Source of the DNA: Septoria linicola
Taxonomy: Eukaryota; Ascomycota; Dothideomycetes; Mycosphaerellales; Mycosphaerellaceae
DNA length: 64,000 nucleotides
Assembly: GCA_024114885.1 (NCBI GenBank)
Contig: CP099423.1
Coordinates: 558,001 to 622,000 of the forward strand
Direction: 5' to 3'
Position 1 is the first letter of the stretch; each line of letters begins with the position of its first letter. The position numbers and the translations under genes were made by a program. The notes under the pieces were generated by a model that saw only the letters and a list, made by a program, of their open reading frames with translations, was not told the DNA's origin and made no database searches. This document shows positions 12,062-24,024 of this stretch, in pieces.

Positions 12062-13693
12062 TTAGACGGCCTCCGGCGTCACTTTCTTCTCCACCTCAGA
12101 ACTGGACCTGCGACCGTCCGCAGGCACTGCAGTGGGCGTCACGGACTGCGGGTAGCCCATAGTAGATCGTGGAGTCTCCGTTCCATCCATCCACTCTCCA
12201 ATCGTCTCGTCATGGAAGTGGTATCCATCGGCGCCAAGTACCTCTTGCTCCTCCGTCAATCGCAGGCTGAGGTATTTTGGCGCGTACTTAAACGGCAACA
12301 CCAGGAAAATGTGACAACGAAGCTGTACGATGCGCACGATACGATGTCTGCAAGCTGATATGCCACTTGTATCCCATTACCGTTCCAAGCGCCCGCTGCG
12401 CCGGCACCAGCGTCCAGATTGGAAATGGCGTAGTCGGCGAATATACCAGTGAGGAAAGACCCTACCATGCCACCGACACCGTGGAGCTTGAAGACATCCA
12501 TTCCTTCGTCGATGTGGATCCATTCGTTGATGTTCTGGATAGAGGCACAGACCACCGCGGTGAGGTAGCCAATGAGAGCGGCAGGGAAGACTTGAACATA
12601 ACCGGCAGCCGGTGTGATGCCGACAAGACCTGCGATCGCACCTTCACAGGCGCCAGAAAATGAGAAACGACCCTTGTTGCGGATCATGTCAATAGTGACC
12701 CAGCCAAGGACACCACATGCAGCTGCGGCTTGAGTGTTGAAGGCAGCGTAGTATGCGCGGACACTGGCGTTCAGGGCAGAGCCAGCGTTGAAGCCAAACC
12801 ATCCGAACCTGTTAACAGTGTGTTAGTAAATACCAGAAGCTACTTATGTTTTTTTGCTTACCAGATGAAGAACGTGCCCATAGCCACCAGAGTCTGATTG
12901 TGAGGCTTTGTGCGGAACGTGCCAGTCTCAACAGAAGACTTGCGCTTACCGAGCACGAGTGCGTAGGCGAGAGCTGAGCAGCCCGAAGCAATGTGTACTG
13001 GACCACCACCTGCATAGTCGAGCGAGCCGAGGTTGAGTAGCCAACCATTCGCGTTCCATGTCCAGCAGGCGATTGGGGAATACACGATGGTGGCCCAAGC
13101 GAAAGCGAAGATGGTAGACGCGATGATGTTGCCACGCTCGAACATAGCTCCAGTCACGATCGTCGTGGTAACAGCACAGAACATGAGCTGGTACAGGGCA
13201 AAGAGGATATCAGGTAGAGTGCCTGCTGGAGCGGCTTGGACGAAACGCATGCCCATGTAGTACTCTGTACCGATGAACTGCTAATTTCAGCTTCTGTGAC
13301 TTGCTGCCTGGATCATGGCTGTGACTCTGACTTACCGGGCTTGCATCTGGTGCGTATGTGAGAGAGTAGCCCCACAGCATCCACTGTAGGGTGATGATGC
13401 CAAAGACAATGAACGCTTGGAACAACATGGTCAGGGCACTCTTTCGTCGGGACAGGCCAGCGTAGAACATCGCAAGGCCAGGCACCATAATCCAGACCAG
13501 GAATGTGCAGACAACGATGAATACTGCATCCTGTTCATAGCCTCGATACTGTGCGTTCACGTCGACATCGTTTCGACTGTCGCCGCCCCATGGCATCGTC
13601 TCATCGAACTCAGGCTACCCAAGTTAGCTTCAGCAATTCAAGCTATGATCTGGTAAGACATACCGCAGGGAACATTTCCTCGAAGGTCGACAT
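12062..13693 (-). CDS. Ammonium transporter (Mep/Amt family), with one apparent frameshift near the end
   Basis: Plasma-membrane ammonium permease with 11 helices. Exons: 13664-13693, 13336-13614, 12862-13280 and 12062-12808; introns of 49-55 nt, one with a GCTAAC branch. Conserved pieces are VPGLAMFYAGLSRRKSAL, the YSPIACWTWNANGW helix, LDYAGGGPVHIASG, and the twin-His region FKLHGVGGMVGSFLTGIFAD. Near 12304-12309 the frame breaks in a run of four T (sense) within the last helix: adding one base there would restore reading into the cytoplasmic tail (PKYLSLRLTEEQEVLG) and a 491-residue protein of normal length. As given, the protein ends early with an unrelated tail. A homopolymer sequencing error is the likeliest reading; a real mutation would still leave most helices. 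Six HGATAR elements lie upstream, fitting nitrogen control. Confidence 0.88.
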
Positions 13694-15053
13694 CTTGACT
13701 GATTGATTCCAAGGTGACGAAGACCCGCTTGCTCGTAGATGGGAAGAGGAGTTGGCTTAGATACTCCAGGAAAGACAGGGATTGTGGCCGTGATCACACC
13801 ACATCTTTATACCATCGCTTCCCAACCCATCGACGGTGAGGATCATCTTCGTAAGACATTGGCTACAATGGCGCCCAGGTACTTGCTCTGTTGCCGAGTC
13901 CATGAACGAGTATCTGTCGCGTAGTAGTAATCCCCATCTGCCCGCTTCATTCTCAAAGAAGTAATCGGCATCCGAACAAGACAATTTCCAGCATGTTAGA
14001 CTATGTGAGTTGAAGGCTTCGCCTGATAACGCACTCGACTGAACAGATAGGGCTCACTCATTGGTCGTTGCATAGAGAATGACGGCTTCGTCAAAAGGTT
14101 ATGGTTCACAGTCCGCGGAACATGCTTGGCTACTCAACATAGGACCCGCGATGAATTTGAGCATTACCTCGAGCACTCATTGCTCCGCCGCTGTGTTCGT
14201 GCCCGGGTTCTGAAGGATTGTTAAGCGAGATAGCTGCTGTGTCGTTATGATTAACTCATATATTATCCTTACAAGCTTGTCGCATTATCTATGCTTCAGC
14301 TCACTTCAATCACGCTGCACTGGGTCTGTAAGCGTAGCAATACCACGCAAGCCTTGTGATGTAGATCTAAGGTTGGGTGAGTTCGCCCAGACTGGAGCGA
14401 TCGGTTATCAGGCTCGGTCATGCCAGGCGCCAAGTCCCATCGTGAACCACTGATTTGCTCGAGATAAGAGACATAGCACTAAAGCTCGCCATCACTAGAT
14501 GCGTCCGGATATTTTTCATCAGCCATGACGAATGTGGAGAATTCGCATTTGCTTTGCGATGTTGTAATGGAAAGGCGCCGCACGAGTCCTTTCACACTCT
14601 TGGATGCTTGACGGACATGTGAACTGATGTTGGGATACTCCGCATCGGTAGATCTCGGATGAGGTTCTCTGATACTCGATGCTCGAGTCTATAGTCGCAA
14701 AGACGGAAGGAGTGGTCGGCGGCCGTTGTTGGAATGTGTCGTGTTCATTGGATCTTTGAGGCTTAAGCTGTCATCGGATTTCTCCTCATGTGCAAGCCCG
14801 TAAGGGTGCTAGAGTGTTTTTATTGAAACATTCGCTTGTCCGCACCCTCGCGGCTGATGGCATGTCGAACGGAGGAGGGCATGGGCGAGAAATGCCAGAA
14901 TGCTCGAGCCAAGAGATCTCTACGGCCGAAGTTCGGACATTGACATAGCAGGAACCGCGACTCTCACTTCTACTCTGGCACTGTTTGAAGAGTACATATC
15001 AGACAAGGCAAGCATGATTACAACGACCGTGGTCTAGCATGGAAATGCTGTGA
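13694..15053. other. 1.36 kb divergent intergenic region
   Basis: Separates the ammonium transporter (minus) from the coiled-coil gene (plus). No coding frame here looks real. It contains the GATA cluster listed separately. No tRNA or repeat was recognised. Confidence 0.5.
14024..14467. promoter_or_regulatory. Cluster of six HGATAR sites upstream of the ammonium transporter
   Basis: HGATAR hexamers, the site bound by fungal nitrogen GATA factors of the AreA/NIT2 type, occur at 14024 (TGATAA), 14045 (AGATAG), 14228 (AGATAG), 14285 (AGATAA on minus), 14405 (TGATAA on minus) and 14462 (AGATAA). They lie 330-775 bp upstream of the transporter start. By base composition about one would be expected in this length. 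That they control the transporter is inference from known regulation of the family. Confidence 0.45.
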
Positions 15054-16385
15054 TTGAGCTTGGTGACAATGGCAGCCGTGCCGCTGAGATCTCCGCTCCC
15101 TGATGTGGCTGCAGCCCTCGAGCCGTACATCAAGACAAGGCAGGAAGTCGACCAAATAAGGAGAGGAGTGCAAGCTAGCCTCCCAGTGTCTTCCTTAGAT
15201 CCTTATCGCCTCAAGACGGAAGATCGGGCGGAAGGTGGAGGTCTCACTGGCGTGCGTAAAGCCTTTATAAGGGCATTGCAGGCGCATAGAGCAGCACAAG
15301 AAAGATACGACTCGCTCAAAACAGAGCTTGATCAACTTTCCCGCGATGGAACTGGACCTGCAGCACAGCAAGATACCTCATTTCTCGCCGAAACCTATGT
15401 ACCTCTGGTGCGACAGCGAGCGAAATGCCGCAAGCTCGCCATAATCGACAAGACCTTGTCCACAATCACCACGACCGCGGGTGACTCCGTCTCTGACTCG
15501 TTCGACAAAGTTGCCAAACGGGAAGCTGGAGAATTACCTCATCCACCTTCTACAGCAGGCTACGCGGATCGAGAGCTAGGCTCAGATGCGGACTACGATC
15601 TCACACGGCTCAAGAAGGCCATCCTCTCCATGCAGCACGAGATTCAAGAACACAAACAAGCATCAGCTCAAGCCAATGGAATCGCCGATACCGAGGTGAA
15701 TCCTCTCGCGGACCTCAAAGCTCTCCAAAAGACCCACAGCGAGCTCACGAGCTGGATGGAAAAGCAGCTTGCGATGATCGGCGACGTGGACAGCACTAAA
15801 GACGGCAGCAGCAGCACCTACTCAGCAACTGACCCTTCATCTGGCGAAGAAGCCGGAGCGTTCTCCATCACAGACATTGAAAGTCTCTATGAGCAGTACC
15901 TCGATTCTCGCCAAAGACTGCTGGAGATCGTATCAAACCAAGACGAAGAGCAACAGTCTAGCACGCCTTCCTCGCCAGATACTCAACGCCGCTCTTCCGC
16001 TGTTGCACTCGAGACTGAAGGCTCTCTGCCTAGCACGGCGGAGATATTGCTTCCCTACCTCTCACGCCTGAGCCTTGCTAAGCAGACTGAGCAAGCACTG
16101 CTTCAGCAGAGTGGATATGTAAGGCGGCGAACAACTGCCGCAGAAGCTCAAACGCAGGAGATTACCTCGAGACTTGCGGACGAGAGCCATTTGGTGCAGC
16201 CAGAGCATCGTCGCGGAGCGCCACAAGGGAGGGATTGGCGTAGAGCAGCTGAAGAGGCCAGTGATGCTATTGCAACGGTGGCCACGAAACGGCTGCAGAG
16301 CGGGAAAGCTGCTGCGGATAGTGCCGCAAGATCACTTCAAGCTATACAAGGCATGCCCGCGTCAGTTGAGACACTTTCTAGATAG
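15054..16385 (+). CDS. Conserved-looking coiled-coil protein of unknown function
   Basis: A single open frame of 443 codons; the start could be the ATG at 15054 or the one five codons on (15069, giving MAAVPLRSP). The protein is hydrophilic and mostly helical by composition, with likely coiled coils around residues 80-110, 180-240 and 340-390 (runs rich in Leu, Glu, Gln and Arg) and two Ser/Thr-rich low-complexity spacers (about 245-270 and 305-325). I see no signal peptide, membrane segment or catalytic motif. The layout recalls kinetochore or cytoskeletal adaptor subunits but nothing specific supports that. Codon use resembles its neighbours. It is convergent with the MSB1-like gene. Confidence 0.72.
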   Translation: MSLVTMAAVPLRSPLPDVAAALEPYIKTRQEVDQIRRGVQASLPVSSLDPYRLKTEDRAEGGGLTGVRKAFIRALQAHRAAQERYDSLKTELDQLSRDGTGPAAQQDTSFLAETYVPLVRQRAKCRKLAIIDKTLSTITTTAGDSVSDSFDKVAKREAGELPHPPSTAGYADRELGSDADYDLTRLKKAILSMQHEIQEHKQASAQANGIADTEVNPLADLKALQKTHSELTSWMEKQLAMIGDVDSTKDGSSSTYSATDPSSGEEAGAFSITDIESLYEQYLDSRQRLLEIVSNQDEEQQSSTPSSPDTQRRSSAVALETEGSLPSTAEILLPYLSRLSLAKQTEQALLQQSGYVRRRTTAAEAQTQEITSRLADESHLVQPEHRRGAPQGRDWRRAAEEASDAIATVATKRLQSGKAAADSAARSLQAIQGMPASVETLSR

Positions 16386-16736
16386 TGCTCGGAATCAGTT
16401 ATCAGAGAAGAGCGTCACCAGATCATCATAAGTGCGGTCACAAGACTAAGAATTATCGCATCTATGAGTACTGTAAGGTGGTATCAAAAAAGCAGATCGG
16501 CAATTCTCCCTCCTCTTTTGCTTCTCCTCACAAACGTGACGAGATTCACAAAGGAAATTGGTATCTCATTATCTCTCTGCGAGAAAATTTCAACGCTGAA
16601 CGCTGCGATGTGTGGATATGTGATGCGAAGTGTGTGGGTATCGAACATCGACATATGGGGCGCGCAAATGGGGTATCTTGTGGTGGGAGGATGGTGTCCA
16701 GTGATGCACGGGTGACCGGCGATATCAATGTCATGC
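16386..16736. other. Convergent intergenic spacer
   Basis: About 350 bp between two stop codons, presumably both 3' untranslated regions. Overlapping short frames are not convincing and nothing else was seen. Confidence 0.5.
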
Positions 16737-19700
16737 TCAGCGCTGCACGCCTTCCATGTTGCCAGTGAGTTCGGCGACTCTGGCTTTGATACGGGCTACG
16801 CGAGACTCGATAGCTGTGACAACAGTTAGCATAAGTAGCGGACATGCGATGCCGACTTGATCAGACTTACTCTCTTCCCCGCTAGTCTCACCATCATCTG
16901 TGACTCTGCTTGGTCGGCTTTGTTCGGTGCTCAGGTCTTCACTTTGTCGTGTTCGCTCAGCGCGCTTGTGTGCATTCTCGCGTATCTGAGCCCACCGATC
17001 CTGCACGACGACTGGATCGTGGTGATCCTCCATCGTAGCCTCAGATTGGCGATCGTCCTCGATGTCTCCGCGGCTTGATGGTGCCATGAAGCGATCGTGA
17101 TCATCAGCGACAGAGTCAGCCTGAGAGTGCACCGAGTGCTGGCGGTTGGCGTAGCTATGCATCTTGCTTTCAATAGGTAAGGGCGATGGCTTATCGTCGA
17201 CATCGGTCGGCATGGCTGCAGGGATGTCATCTATTGGGCCCTGGTCAAAGCGTGAAAATTCGTCCTCCGCCAGAGTACGCTCGTGAATACTACTCCGAGA
17301 CGCCTCTGTAGGTGGATAATTGTGACCCTTCGTAGCGGCAGCCACAGCAGCAGTGACAGCTGGTTCTTGAGCTGGTCTGTCGATTGTGCTCTCGCTAGCT
17401 CGGGGAGAAGCTGGTGTAGTGTGCTTCCTGCGCATGAGCGACAGCCTCCTGCTGATGCTGTTCTCTGCTGGTGGGACGAGACCGTTACTTCCTGGTCGCA
17501 TGGCTTCGAAAGAGTCACCTCGAGTTCCAGTGTCCTTCTTCTTGCCGAAGAACTTCTTCAAGCCCCCAGAAGCTCCAGAGGTCTTCTTGAACCTGTTCTC
17601 GGGACTCTCCGGCTCCTTGTGCATAGCTCGAGCTGCAGCCATTGCTGCAGGATTGGATGTCGGCACATGTGGCGTCTGCTTCGCGTTGACTTCACGATTC
17701 GCTGGGTGATCAGTAGTCTTCGGCACTGGTTTCCTGCCAACTCTGTTAGAGTTTGTCGAGGAACCCAGGCCGATCTCTTTGTCAAAAGCGCTGGCAGACT
17801 CTACAGGGACTTGGGCCGGCGCTGGTGACGGCGCTTGCGGTGGTGCTACTGGCTCCGGGTCGGGAGCCGCAGCTGGGGCAGTGGTACTAGTTGTGGATGG
17901 CACCAAAGACAACGCAGGCTCGTTGGCAAGGGGTGCGGAGAACACGCGCTCTGCTATCACCTGCGCAGGCTCTTCTTGAGGCAGAGGAGGAAGTTCACGC
18001 GATGCAGCTTTGTGCAAAGCGGGAGATGCAGGTGCGACGACTGGCTGACTCCTGTTGTCTGGAAGCACCAGGCTATTGTTGGATGTCTTGCGCACAAGCT
18101 CTTCTCTGGACATTCCTTTGCCTGCAAGGTTATCTCCGAGATATTGCTGACGGATAGCGTGTTTGTCGTACGAGCTCGCCCATTTCATGGCAGGACCTGC
18201 CTCACTTGAGATGCCGAGAGTGAGCATGCTGTTAGTCTTGCTCGACTGCTCCTCGTCGTGTCGTCCGCGTCGCGTTGCGGCATCACTTTCTGGATCACCT
18301 TGCTTGCTCCGCGCCAAAGCTCTGGCAGCTGCTTTGATCTTGGCATGTTGATCTGTAGAAATGCTAGTCTTGCTTGGTGTAGCGGAGAGAGCCCTTTCTG
18401 GCGCATGTTCAGTGGTCGGGCTCTTGGCGAGGGAGCGATCCTTCCGACTGAGCCTGCCGCGCTTGGTGAAGCTGAAAAGACCCTTCTTGGGAGCCATGTA
18501 AACACCAGCAGTTGGATCAGGCGAGGCACCTTTGACTTGCTCCTCCATGATGAGCCACGCGCCATTCGCGATGGTGGTCTCCACAAGAGCACATCGTCCA
18601 AAGACGGCCTTGCGACCGGAAGGTTCTTCACCAGCGAGACTGGTCATCCAGACCCACCAGAAAGCATCGTCGAGCTCAACATTTGCGATCGCTGCCAGCT
18701 CGCCCGGTGCGAGGTTCTCATCAATGCCTTCCGTGTAGCCTGGCGAAGAAGACCGGCTTCCAAGAGGTGGCAAGACTTGTGCTGGTGGGTACAGCAGAGT
18801 AGGAGACTTTGGGCTACCATCATCCGTGAAGCCAGCTGAAAGGAAGTCAGCCCAAGATGGTGTCGTCGGTCGACCAGCATCGGCTGTCGTCGATCGTGGT
18901 TCGTTCCGCAGTCCTTGCCCAATTGTTTTCGTAGACCCATTCAGAGCAGTCGTTGGTTTCTGAGTCAGTGCCTTCTCGTCAATGTCGGAGAAGCCCATAT
19001 TCGAGAATGCCGACCACGATTCATCGGGTTTTGTGGCAAGACCTTTTCGCGAGCGAGCAATGGTCACGGATGAATTCGTGTTTGAGACGGCCAGGAGTAC
19101 TCTTTTGCACTCGTCGGTAAGTGCGTCGATCGGATCCTCGAACTCCGCAAATGATCGTAGGACATGGTCCCGGTCTCGATATTCAAAGTTCTTGGCTCTG
19201 CGAAGCAGTGCAAAAGGCGTGGGCGAAACCGTGTCCACCATCATGACCACTCTGGGCGTTGAACGCTGCAACAAAGTTGGTGTTTCTGGTGGGTACTCTG
19301 TAGAAGCCAATAGGGCTTGCAAAGAACGCGGTATTCGCTCGATCACATTCATGGAGGGATCAGTCTCTGGCGACAGAGATCGAAGATATGCGAAGAAGAG
19401 GTGACTCGACGCATCGGCGGCCTTCTCCCACGACTTGTATCCACCTTCAAAGCCAATACCATCGTCGGAATGGTCGAATGCCCACCACCCTGCCATGCGA
19501 GAGAGCTTGCGACCCCCAAGGCCATTTAGCTTACCATGAGCTGAAACTGAGGCAAGAAGATCGTAGAAGTCCACAATGATGCTCCTGCGAGCCTCGGAAT
19601 CGACTCCGATGGGGATAAATGTGTCAAAGGCATTTCGTGCCATGTATGCCTCTTTCTCGCCAATGCGAAAGCCCTCGTACACGGGCCATGATACCACTCC

Positions 19701-20149
19701 ACTGGGCATGCGACTCCAGCACCACTTGATAATGCTGCATAGCACAAGAGAATCGGTAAGTCTGAGCTCCTGCTTAAGCGAGTCTCCTCGATATTGCGTC
19801 CCTCGCTCGGCATTGGATTTGTAGAAGTTGTGGATGAAAGTACGAGCTCCTTGTGGGTCGGTGTTTGGACGGAATGGTAGAAGCATGAATGGGGAGTCCA
19901 ATGCTTCAGCTGCAACGTGGTTAGCTCCTTCCGACTGCCATGTTGCTGAGACCTCGACTTACCTCGCGTCTTCATTTCCGCAGTGCACGCGTGGACCAAT
20001 TCGACGATTTCCTCTGGCTCAATGGTCGTGCTTTCCCATCGCGACTGGAATCGAACAGGTCGCTGCACGGCTGCCTCCCCATTTTCCAAACCGCCTGCCT
20101 TCGATGTCGGCTGTGCTCCCTTACTCTTAAACCGAGAGAAGAGCGGCAT
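16737..20149 (-). CDS. MSB1/Mug8-like morphogenesis protein (RhoGAP-related N-terminal domain)
   Basis: Large protein of about 1100 residues. Exons 19963-20149, 16871-19909 and 16737-16813; introns of 53 and 57 nt, the latter with a TGCTAAC branch. The N-terminal 450 residues match what I know of the fungal Msb1/Mug8 domain: FMLLPFRPNTDPQGARTFIH, then IKWCWSRMPSGVVSWPVYE and AGWWAFDHSDDGIGFEGGYK. In yeast, Msb1 acts with Cdc42/Rho1 in polarised growth. The rest is low-complexity and strongly charged, with Pro/Ala-rich blocks, a KKFFGKKKD basic patch, many Ser/Thr sites and a short C-terminal coiled coil (ESRVARIKARVAELTGNMEG). The disordered tail fits a scaffold role. The start at 20149 is the first ATG and gives the MPLFSRFKSKG opening typical of the family. 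Family assignment from memory, not search. Confidence 0.8.
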
Positions 20150-21859
20150 CTTTCCTCGCTACAGCTCCTCACTCTCCGCCGAGTGAGGTCAAGTGGTTTG
20201 TGCAGGGTCTCAGTCCCTGACAGGTGTTGGCTGATCCAGGTGATTAAGCTGCAACTCGACAATGCTGCGCTGGAAGTGAGAAGTCGGTCGGTATATGTTC
20301 GGCGTATGCACAGTGACCGTGTGTGATGTGTTGGCGAAGATTGTGAGAAGCGCGAGTGGCTTTACGCGTTGCGACTCGCGTTCAGTCGTGAACAGCCGCT
20401 GGCTGGAGTGTGAGATTGGACAACTCTATTGTCTGCTGTTGGTGCAAATGCTGCCCGGTGCTGCTCGCGGTGACATCGGCATTAGTTGAAGAGAAGGAAG
20501 GAACGATGCAGGGAACGAAAAACGACAACGGCAATCGAGGCGCAACAGCGCTGTAGCAGCAGTAAAGGGAGAAGCGAGAGATGGACGACAATCTGGCAGC
20601 AATGCCAACATTTGAATGCGGATAGGGGTCTGAGGCTAAATTGAGGCGGCCATAGATTGAATCTACTTAGCTCGAGCTGCGTTGTCTAATGATCTGCTGG
20701 CACTGCTGGCAATATGGCTGGTCCGCACATTTGTTCCCTGCAGCAAAGAGTGCGCATGCTGCATCCGCCTCACGCTGCACACACGCAGAAAACAAGATTT
20801 TGTGCGATGTTACGAATCCCGCCTCTCAAAATTGTCGGACGAACCGTCAGCTGTGTTTCACAAAACGCGGGCGCGAGAACATGTGATGACCCTACGCGCA
20901 CAGACATAGCCAAAGTGACTAGTGCACGGGAGCCACGGCATACTATGGAGCCGGCTATTCAAACTCAAGAGACGAGCAACCTCAATCCGTCTTGGTTGTG
21001 TGTTTCGAGATTTCTTGTTCAGGTTTGTTCAACATGCAAACAGGAAGGCTCCAAGGCAGGCCAGAATTGTAGCTGGCAATGTGACTACAAGACTACGAAC
21101 GTCTCGACCTATTCCAGCACTCCTTCAGGTCTGCTCCTTCGGAGAGCATTCCCATCACGACTGCTAGGACTGATTGCTTTGAGAAGTTCGACCGATTGCT
21201 TCTGGCTCAGTTTACAAACCATCCATATGAGTCTCGGAAGTAGTCGCCACAGATTAACTCCTTGGAATGGAGAAGCTTGATCTTGAGTCCGCCGCTTGTG
21301 GTAACGAGCAGCTTTCCTGCCGGACACGATACACGGCAAGAGAGACGTGGCTGCCGCATGGCCTCCATAAGTCTTCCCATGGTACCACCGGACAAGTTCT
21401 CCAGGCTGTTGCTGCGACTCTGGTCACAACATAGTATTCGTAAGCGATCATTCAAGCGTTCGCGAGTCTATTGTGAGACGACAAGTGCTCTGGAAATACC
21501 ATCAGCTTGACTCGACGCGTCTGCCAGACGGGGAGTGACATCGTGATTTGACCGCCGGGTCTTCACAGCCTCATGAAGAGCTGTGATATCGGCGTGCGAG
21601 CAAGCCTGACAGTACTTCTCACGGACAATCCAAGCTACGTGACCCCATATTTCTGCTGCTGCGCTGACATCAATGCCGACCAAGAGTCCTTCTGAACGAA
21701 GACGCAGCGCCGTACCGTACCATCGTGGTTGTAGAGGCACCTGGAGATGAAGGAACATCAGGTAGGGTCCTGCAGAGCTACGCCTGATGACACTATTGAT
21801 TACGTCATAATGGCAGTAGCATTTAGAACAATGGTGATAGAGTTGTTGACTTTCTCCCA
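20150..21859. other. 1.7 kb divergent intergenic region
   Basis: Lies between the MSB1-like gene (minus) and the DUF3140 gene (plus). The longest open frame (21468-21902, minus, 144 codons) overlaps the DUF3140 start and has no recognisable domain. No RNA gene or repeat was recognised. Confidence 0.45.
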
Positions 21860-22428
21860 ATGTCAACACTACTGCGAAGCTTTCGACCCACGTATAATCC
21901 AAGTCGACGACCGTTCCCAGTGACTAGATACGCACAAGCTTACCTCGCGAGGTTCTCGATATCAGCCGTCAAGATGGTCAAGGACAACGATACAGTCATT
22001 GAGTTGGTCTTCCTTCGAGCCTTGAGGTCAACCCTTACTAAATCGCTGTTTCAGGGAGTTCAATGAACTCATCAACATGACTGCCGACGAGCTCAAGGAG
22101 TGGCTTGGCTCAGATGAGTCTGCAGGCGCAGGCTGGGACAAGGACGACGGAAGCGGAGAGTCCATCGGACACGAAAGGTTCGCTCTTCCAGTTCCCACGT
22201 TATGCTACCAATCTAATGTATGCCAGTGGTCGCAAGATCGTAGCAATCTTGGAGAAGAATCCCAAGAAGGACCCCGAAAAGTACGAAGAGGATGATATTG
22301 CTCACATGCGCAAGGTAGTAGCGTACAACAAGCGCCATCTTGCACAGGAGGGGAAAGCGAAGCAAGATCCAAACAGCAAGTCTGCGAAGAGTCTGAAGAA
22401 TTGGGGACATGATCCTCAGAAGTCGTAG
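21860..22428 (+). CDS. DUF3140 family protein with a presequence-like N-terminus
   Basis: A small hydrophilic protein of a family shared by bacteria and fungi, of unknown function. Exons 21860-22002, 22055-22177 and 22227-22428; introns of 52 and 49 nt. The conserved core runs DTVIEEFNELINMTADELKE, then the GSGESIGHESGRKI hinge created by the second splice, KYEEDDIAHMRKVVAYNKRH and SLKNWGHDPQKS. Two in-frame starts exist. The ATG at 21974 (A at -3, G at +4) gives 117 residues and matches the usual family start. The ATG at 21860 (C at -3) adds 38 residues with six arginines, one lysine and no acid, like a mitochondrial presequence. Leaky scanning could make both. The span given uses the upstream ATG. 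Confidence 0.8.
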
Positions 22429-22707
22429 ATGGGTCAAGTAAGTAGGCCTGATGTATTGCGTTCGTAGACAGATGCGCAGTCAACGCAATCTCGAATCATC
22501 GTTCGCGATCTGCTCCAGTATGTTGTGATATTATAGCGCTGTTGCACAGATGAAGCTGTTCGAAGCTGGAAGCTAGCGTGCCGCCCCACAGGCAACCATG
22601 TATGTACAAGCTGAACCTCAAACGCCATCGCTCAGCCTTGCCACAGTATTTACCTGATCAATGCCATGTACCCATGAGCGAACGGAACAGGAGACATAAT
22701 TGCGAAG

Positions 22708-23890
22708 ATGTCGGCAAACCAAACCGCCCTTTCCCATCAGTCTGTTCCATCAGCAGCGGAACGAGTCTTCTCACTCCTCGAGCTCTTCGAGCCCGTGCTC
22801 CAAGATCTTCCAATCCAAGACCTCATAACAGCCGCCCACGTATCCCGTGCCTTTTCCAATAACATCTCCAGTTCCAAGCTCCTTCGCCAACGCATCCTCG
22901 ACTGGCGCAACATGAGCTTGAACGAGCTCGTACTACAGGACACACAAAGCATTCCCACTGGCACCGTGGGCAGCCGGGACTTCGACTACCCATATTTGCG
23001 AACCAAGCAACCAGCCTGGCTCTTCCACACCGAATGTGAAGATGCAATCCTGATCACCTATCGCTGTCACCGACCTCAGCCTCGCATCAAAACCAAGAAC
23101 AGCAACAGCAACATCGACACCGACAACAGCCATCGCAAAGAAGAATACTTCCTCTACATCCCCCTCTCCCCCACCCTCCCCATCCACACCCTGCATCTCT
23201 CCAATCTCACAATCTCCCACTCAACCTACACATTCACAGCAACCTGGACCTCCAACTCCCGCCCCAATAGCAACAGCATTCCCTTCCTCACGCAATCCTT
23301 CTCCAGCGCCCTCCTCACCTACGTAATCCGACAACCTCGACCTCTCCACCAAGATCCCACACACATGTACACTTACCTCCAAACATGGTACGCTTCGTCC
23401 CCAGCGGATATTTCCATCAACTGGAAGGCTTGGGCAGAGCATGAATGGAAATTGAACCCGCCGGATGAAGACGGTGATCAGAGGACGTGGTTGCAATGGA
23501 AGATGAGGGCGGTGGGAAAGATGAGGAAGGAAGGAACGAAGGCGAGGAGGGAGGAGGATGTGGAGGTTTTGGATGTGAGAGGTGAGTTTCTGTGTTTCTA
23601 TGATCAGGTGGGGATAGATTGAGGGGTGCATGGGAGCTGACTGCTTGTTGCTAGGGACTAATAGGGAATGCTTCCATGTGGCGGCAGATCTGACATTCAA
23701 GCCTCGGCATGGACATATTCGGGACGGGTCACAGACTGACCTTGCGCTGAATCTGCAGGCTACAAATGTTAAATGGTATGGCAAGTCTGTCCGGCTTACG
23801 ACTCGGTCATCAGATCCTCAAACGCTGAAGCCTGCTGGTAATGTGGCCAATGCTCAGACTTCGACCGGCAATCTGCTTGCTGGCGGGTAA
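22708..23890 (+). CDS. F-box-like domain protein
   Basis: Two exons, 22708-23581 and 23655-23890 (73-nt intron, GTGAGT donor), giving 369 residues. The N-terminal 55 residues look like a fungal F-box: RVFSLLELFEPVLQDLPIQD, a Leu-rich helix, then LITAAHVSRAFSNNISSS and LLRQRI. Such domains recruit Skp1 in SCF ubiquitin ligases. The middle has a poly-Asn/Ser low-complexity insert and Thr/Ser-rich strands; the C-terminus is polar. Without splicing, the frame would end at 23622 with a short tail; the spliced version continues in a plausible frame with NLQATNVKWYGKSV. The substrate cannot be inferred. The gene is convergent with ATP3, with about 135 bp between stops. Confidence 0.7.
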
Positions 23891-24024
23891 TGAGCATCAT
23901 GTTGGAAAGTAGATGGTGATCTCGACAAAGGGGAACTTTCGCGATTTGCTCTCACTGCCTGACGCTATATGTACAGTTACAACGTGACTCTTTTCTAGTC
24001 CGGCCTGTTGTAGCTTTTCTACAT

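Noticed and set aside
14375..14395. tRNA T-arm-like hairpin around GGGTGAGTTCGCCCA
   Set aside because: No acceptor stem, anticodon arm or D-arm can be built around it; not a tRNA.
21468..21902. 144-codon open frame on minus
   Set aside because: It overlaps the start of the better-supported DUF3140 gene and has no recognisable domain.
23582..23622. Unspliced end of the F-box gene at 23622
   Set aside because: A GTGAGT donor and TTGCTAG acceptor give a longer protein with a sensible continuation; unspliced form kept only as an alternative.
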